Of a stretch of 64,000 nucleotides of DNA, positions 62,492 to 64,000 are shown one piece after another. The notes beneath the pieces are model-generated. The model was not told the origin of the DNA, ran no database searches, and worked only from the letters and a program-made list of their open reading frames with translations. The stretch's first letter is position 1; each line of letters begins with the position of its first letter. Origin of the DNA: Sulfurospirillum_A sp029027265 (GTDB taxonomy: Bacteria > Campylobacterota > Campylobacteria > Campylobacterales > Sulfurospirillaceae); NCBI GenBank assembly GCA_029027265.1, contig CP093061.1, positions 2,666,001 through 2,730,000 on the forward strand, read 5' to 3'. The position numbers were made by a program, and so were the translations under genes.

Positions 62492-63001
62492 ATGAAAATG
62501 AAAAAAATTTCAACAATTATTATTGGTTTAAGTTTAATTGCAAGTAATGCTTTATTTGCCGTAGATAACCATATGGGTGATCATATGCATGAAGGCAAAA
62601 TGGCAAATCATGAAAAAGAAGCTATGCAAATGATGACATCAATGGATATGTCAAGTAAAAGCGCTAACAAGTCATCTATGTCAAAAGGTGCATACAAAAA
62701 CACAATGATGGTCAATGGTTACAGTGTTACACTAAGCTCAATGAAACCTCTAAGCGATGGTAAAAATCCTATGTCAATTATATTGAAAAAAGATGGGAAA
62801 ATCATTAAAAATGCTAATGTAAAAATAAAATTTTTTATGACAATGATGCCAGGTATGGAATTTACAGAACAAGCAAAATTAAGTGGGGATAAATATACTA
62901 GTAATATAGACTTTAGTATGCAAGGTGAATGGGCATATGAATTAGATTTTAAAACGCGTGATGGAAAAATACACACAGCAAAAGGCAGTGTAAATCTATA
63001 A
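62492..63001 (+). CDS. Periplasmic Met/His-rich FixH-like protein
   Basis: A 169-residue secreted protein: signal peptide to about residue 23 (NALFA), then a Met/His-rich stretch (DNHMGDHMHEGKMANHE, MQMMTSMDMSS) suited to binding copper or silver, then a FixH/YtkA-like immunoglobulin-type domain (YSVTLSSMKPLSDGKNPMSI, MTMMPGMEFTEQAKL, GEWAYELDFKTRDGK). FixH-like domains recur next to CusCBA-type efflux systems. Its stop overlaps the TolC-family start (TAATG). GGGG precedes the ATG. The two-component pair just upstream is the likely regulator. Confidence 0.85.
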   Translation: MKMKKISTIIIGLSLIASNALFAVDNHMGDHMHEGKMANHEKEAMQMMTSMDMSSKSANKSSMSKGAYKNTMMVNGYSVTLSSMKPLSDGKNPMSIILKKDGKIIKNANVKIKFFMTMMPGMEFTEQAKLSGDKYTSNIDFSMQGEWAYELDFKTRDGKIHTAKGSVNL

Positions 63002-64000
63002 TGATTTTAAAATCTTTATTAATAACCACATTATTAATATCATCAAGTTTTTCACTCGAACTTGATGATTTAACGCTTAAAGCAGTTGTTAAAACATCTT
63101 TAAATAATGATCCATGGTTATCTGGAAATGAATATACCCAAAAAGCAATAGAATCAAAGAGTATAGCCGCTAACACTTTACCTGATCCTAAAATTTCTAT
63201 TACAGCAGCGAGCCTTCCTGTTGATACATTCAATTTTAACCAAGAAGCAATGTCTCAACTAAAAATAGGGATTTCTCAAGTGTTCCCAAGGGGTGATACT
63301 CTAGAAATAAAAAGTGAACAACTCAAATTAAAAGCAAGTCAATTCCCACATCAAAGAGAAGAGAGAAAAAGCAAGGTTACTGTAAAAGTAGCAAAGCTTT
63401 GGTTAGATGCATATAAAGCTCAAGAGAGTATAGCTCTCATTGAAAAAGACCGTTTTTTATTTGAACAGTTAGTAGATATTGCCGAATCAAGTTACGCTAG
63501 TGCCATTGGCAAAACTAGACAACAAGATATTATTCGTGCACAACTTCAACTCACAAGAATAGATGACAGATTAACTAAACTAAAACAAAAAAAAGAGAAG
63601 TTTTTACTAACTCTTTCAGAATGGCTTTACAAAATTTCTAATGAAGATCAAATAGAAGAAAACATATTGAAATCTTTTAGTTTAGTACTGCCAAATACCT
63701 TACCTCAAATCAAAATAATAGACCAAGAAGCATTAAGTTCAAACAATTCAAAACTTTTACTAAAGTACTTTAACGCTCACCCATCTATAAAAATTATTGA
63801 TCAAAAAATAAAAGAAACTTCAAAAGGAATCTCTTTAGCAAAACAAAAATATAAACCTCAGTTTGGTTTTAATGTTAATTATGGTTTTAGAGAGAATTCT
63901 CCAACAGGACAAAAAAGAACAGATCTACTTTCTGCTGGAATATCTTTTGATCTTCCACTCTTTACTAAAAACAAACAAGATCAAGAAGTCCAAGTAGCAG
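63001..64000 (+). CDS. TolC-family outer membrane efflux protein, 3' part outside the window
   Basis: The first 333 residues of an outer membrane factor (TolC/CusC family). Signal peptide in residues 1-18 (LLISSSFS), then LTLKAVVKTSLNNDPWLSGN and long amphipathic helices with the repeated pattern seen in TolC hairpins (KVTVKVAKLWLDAYKAQESI, IIRAQLQLTRIDDRLTKLK), followed by a beta-segment GFNVNYGFRENSPTGQKRTD. It should partner an RND pump encoded beyond the right edge. With the FixH-like gene it suggests a CusCBA-type system for copper, silver or similar metals. Confidence 0.9.
   Translation, partial: MILKSLLITTLLISSSFSLELDDLTLKAVVKTSLNNDPWLSGNEYTQKAIESKSIAANTLPDPKISITAASLPVDTFNFNQEAMSQLKIGISQVFPRGDTLEIKSEQLKLKASQFPHQREERKSKVTVKVAKLWLDAYKAQESIALIEKDRFLFEQLVDIAESSYASAIGKTRQQDIIRAQLQLTRIDDRLTKLKQKKEKFLLTLSEWLYKISNEDQIEENILKSFSLVLPNTLPQIKIIDQEALSSNNSKLLLKYFNAHPSIKIIDQKIKETSKGISLAKQKYKPQFGFNVNYGFRENSPTGQKRTDLLSAGISFDLPLFTKNKQDQEVQVA

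Noticed and set aside
1..64000. tRNA or rRNA genes
   Set aside because: I looked for cloverleaf-like segments with GTTCRA-type loops in the intergenic gaps and saw none; the hairpin at 10684 does not fit a tRNA.

Overview
This is a low-GC, gene-dense chromosomal window from a Campylobacterota (epsilonproteobacterial) genome, most likely Sulfurimonas or a close relative. The assignment rests on protein character: the carboxynorspermidine route to spermidine, c553-like cytochromes, a DUF1104-like small periplasmic protein, an Mla-type lipid transport operon, and paired OmpR/histidine-kinase systems. It is inference; no 16S or marker gene is present.

Layout. 1-15.2 kb is housekeeping: an OmpP1/FadL porin (cut by the window start), endonuclease IV, a lipoprotein, a DMT exporter, a polar amino-acid ABC transporter, a PilZ protein and dihydroorotase, an ornithine cyclodeaminase/arginase pair, MarC, a PII protein, a cyclophilin, and a binding-protein/kinase/regulator signalling triad. 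A methyltransferase at 15.3-15.9 kb abuts an IS scar.

16-35.3 kb is a contact-dependent inhibition (CDI, type Vb) island read on the minus strand. It holds a TPS transporter (cdiB), an unrecognised 335-aa gene, a 2839-residue CdiA ending in a TNT-like (predicted NAD+ glycohydrolase) toxin, and a cognate immunity gene. Downstream is an array of displaced toxin/immunity cassettes: a second TNT-tail/immunity unit, a 5'-truncated second cdiA with a different frameshifted toxin and its coupled immunity gene, two HNH-type toxin tips each followed by a SUKH (SMI1/KNR4) immunity gene, and a dead immunity fragment. About 1.58 kb is (near-)identical between the two cdiA copies, so the array looks like a reservoir for toxin switching by recombination.

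35.5-44.4 kb returns to core-like genes: an IS, DinB-like protein, two small cytochromes, a two-component system, an AI-2E family permease and a four-gene Mla-like operon. 44.4-51.6 kb is an insertion-sequence graveyard with nested and fused transposons of at least six families (ISAs1, IS3, IS1182, IS5, IS4/YREK, IS1249-like, plus an IS630 scrap). 51.7-57.6 kb holds a YciI-like protein, a dead kinase fragment, a diguanylate cyclase and a compact operon of RdgB, carboxynorspermidine dehydrogenase, a DsrE-like protein, an SDR and carboxynorspermidine decarboxylase. A complete IS3 element (57.8-59.5 kb) truncates an unknown gene, and a second IS5-type copy abuts a two-component system followed by a FixH-like Met/His-rich protein and a TolC-family protein, cut by the window end: a likely metal-efflux operon.

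Sequence-level oddities: the palindrome TACATGTA occurs at least 33 times, mostly inside host genes (read as Leu-His-Val or Thr-Cys-Lys) and never inside the IS elements; and two unrelated transposase remnants carry a related insert of about 21 nt with the core GGTRCCCC(C)TTGAGGGT. No rRNA, tRNA or CRISPR array was seen.
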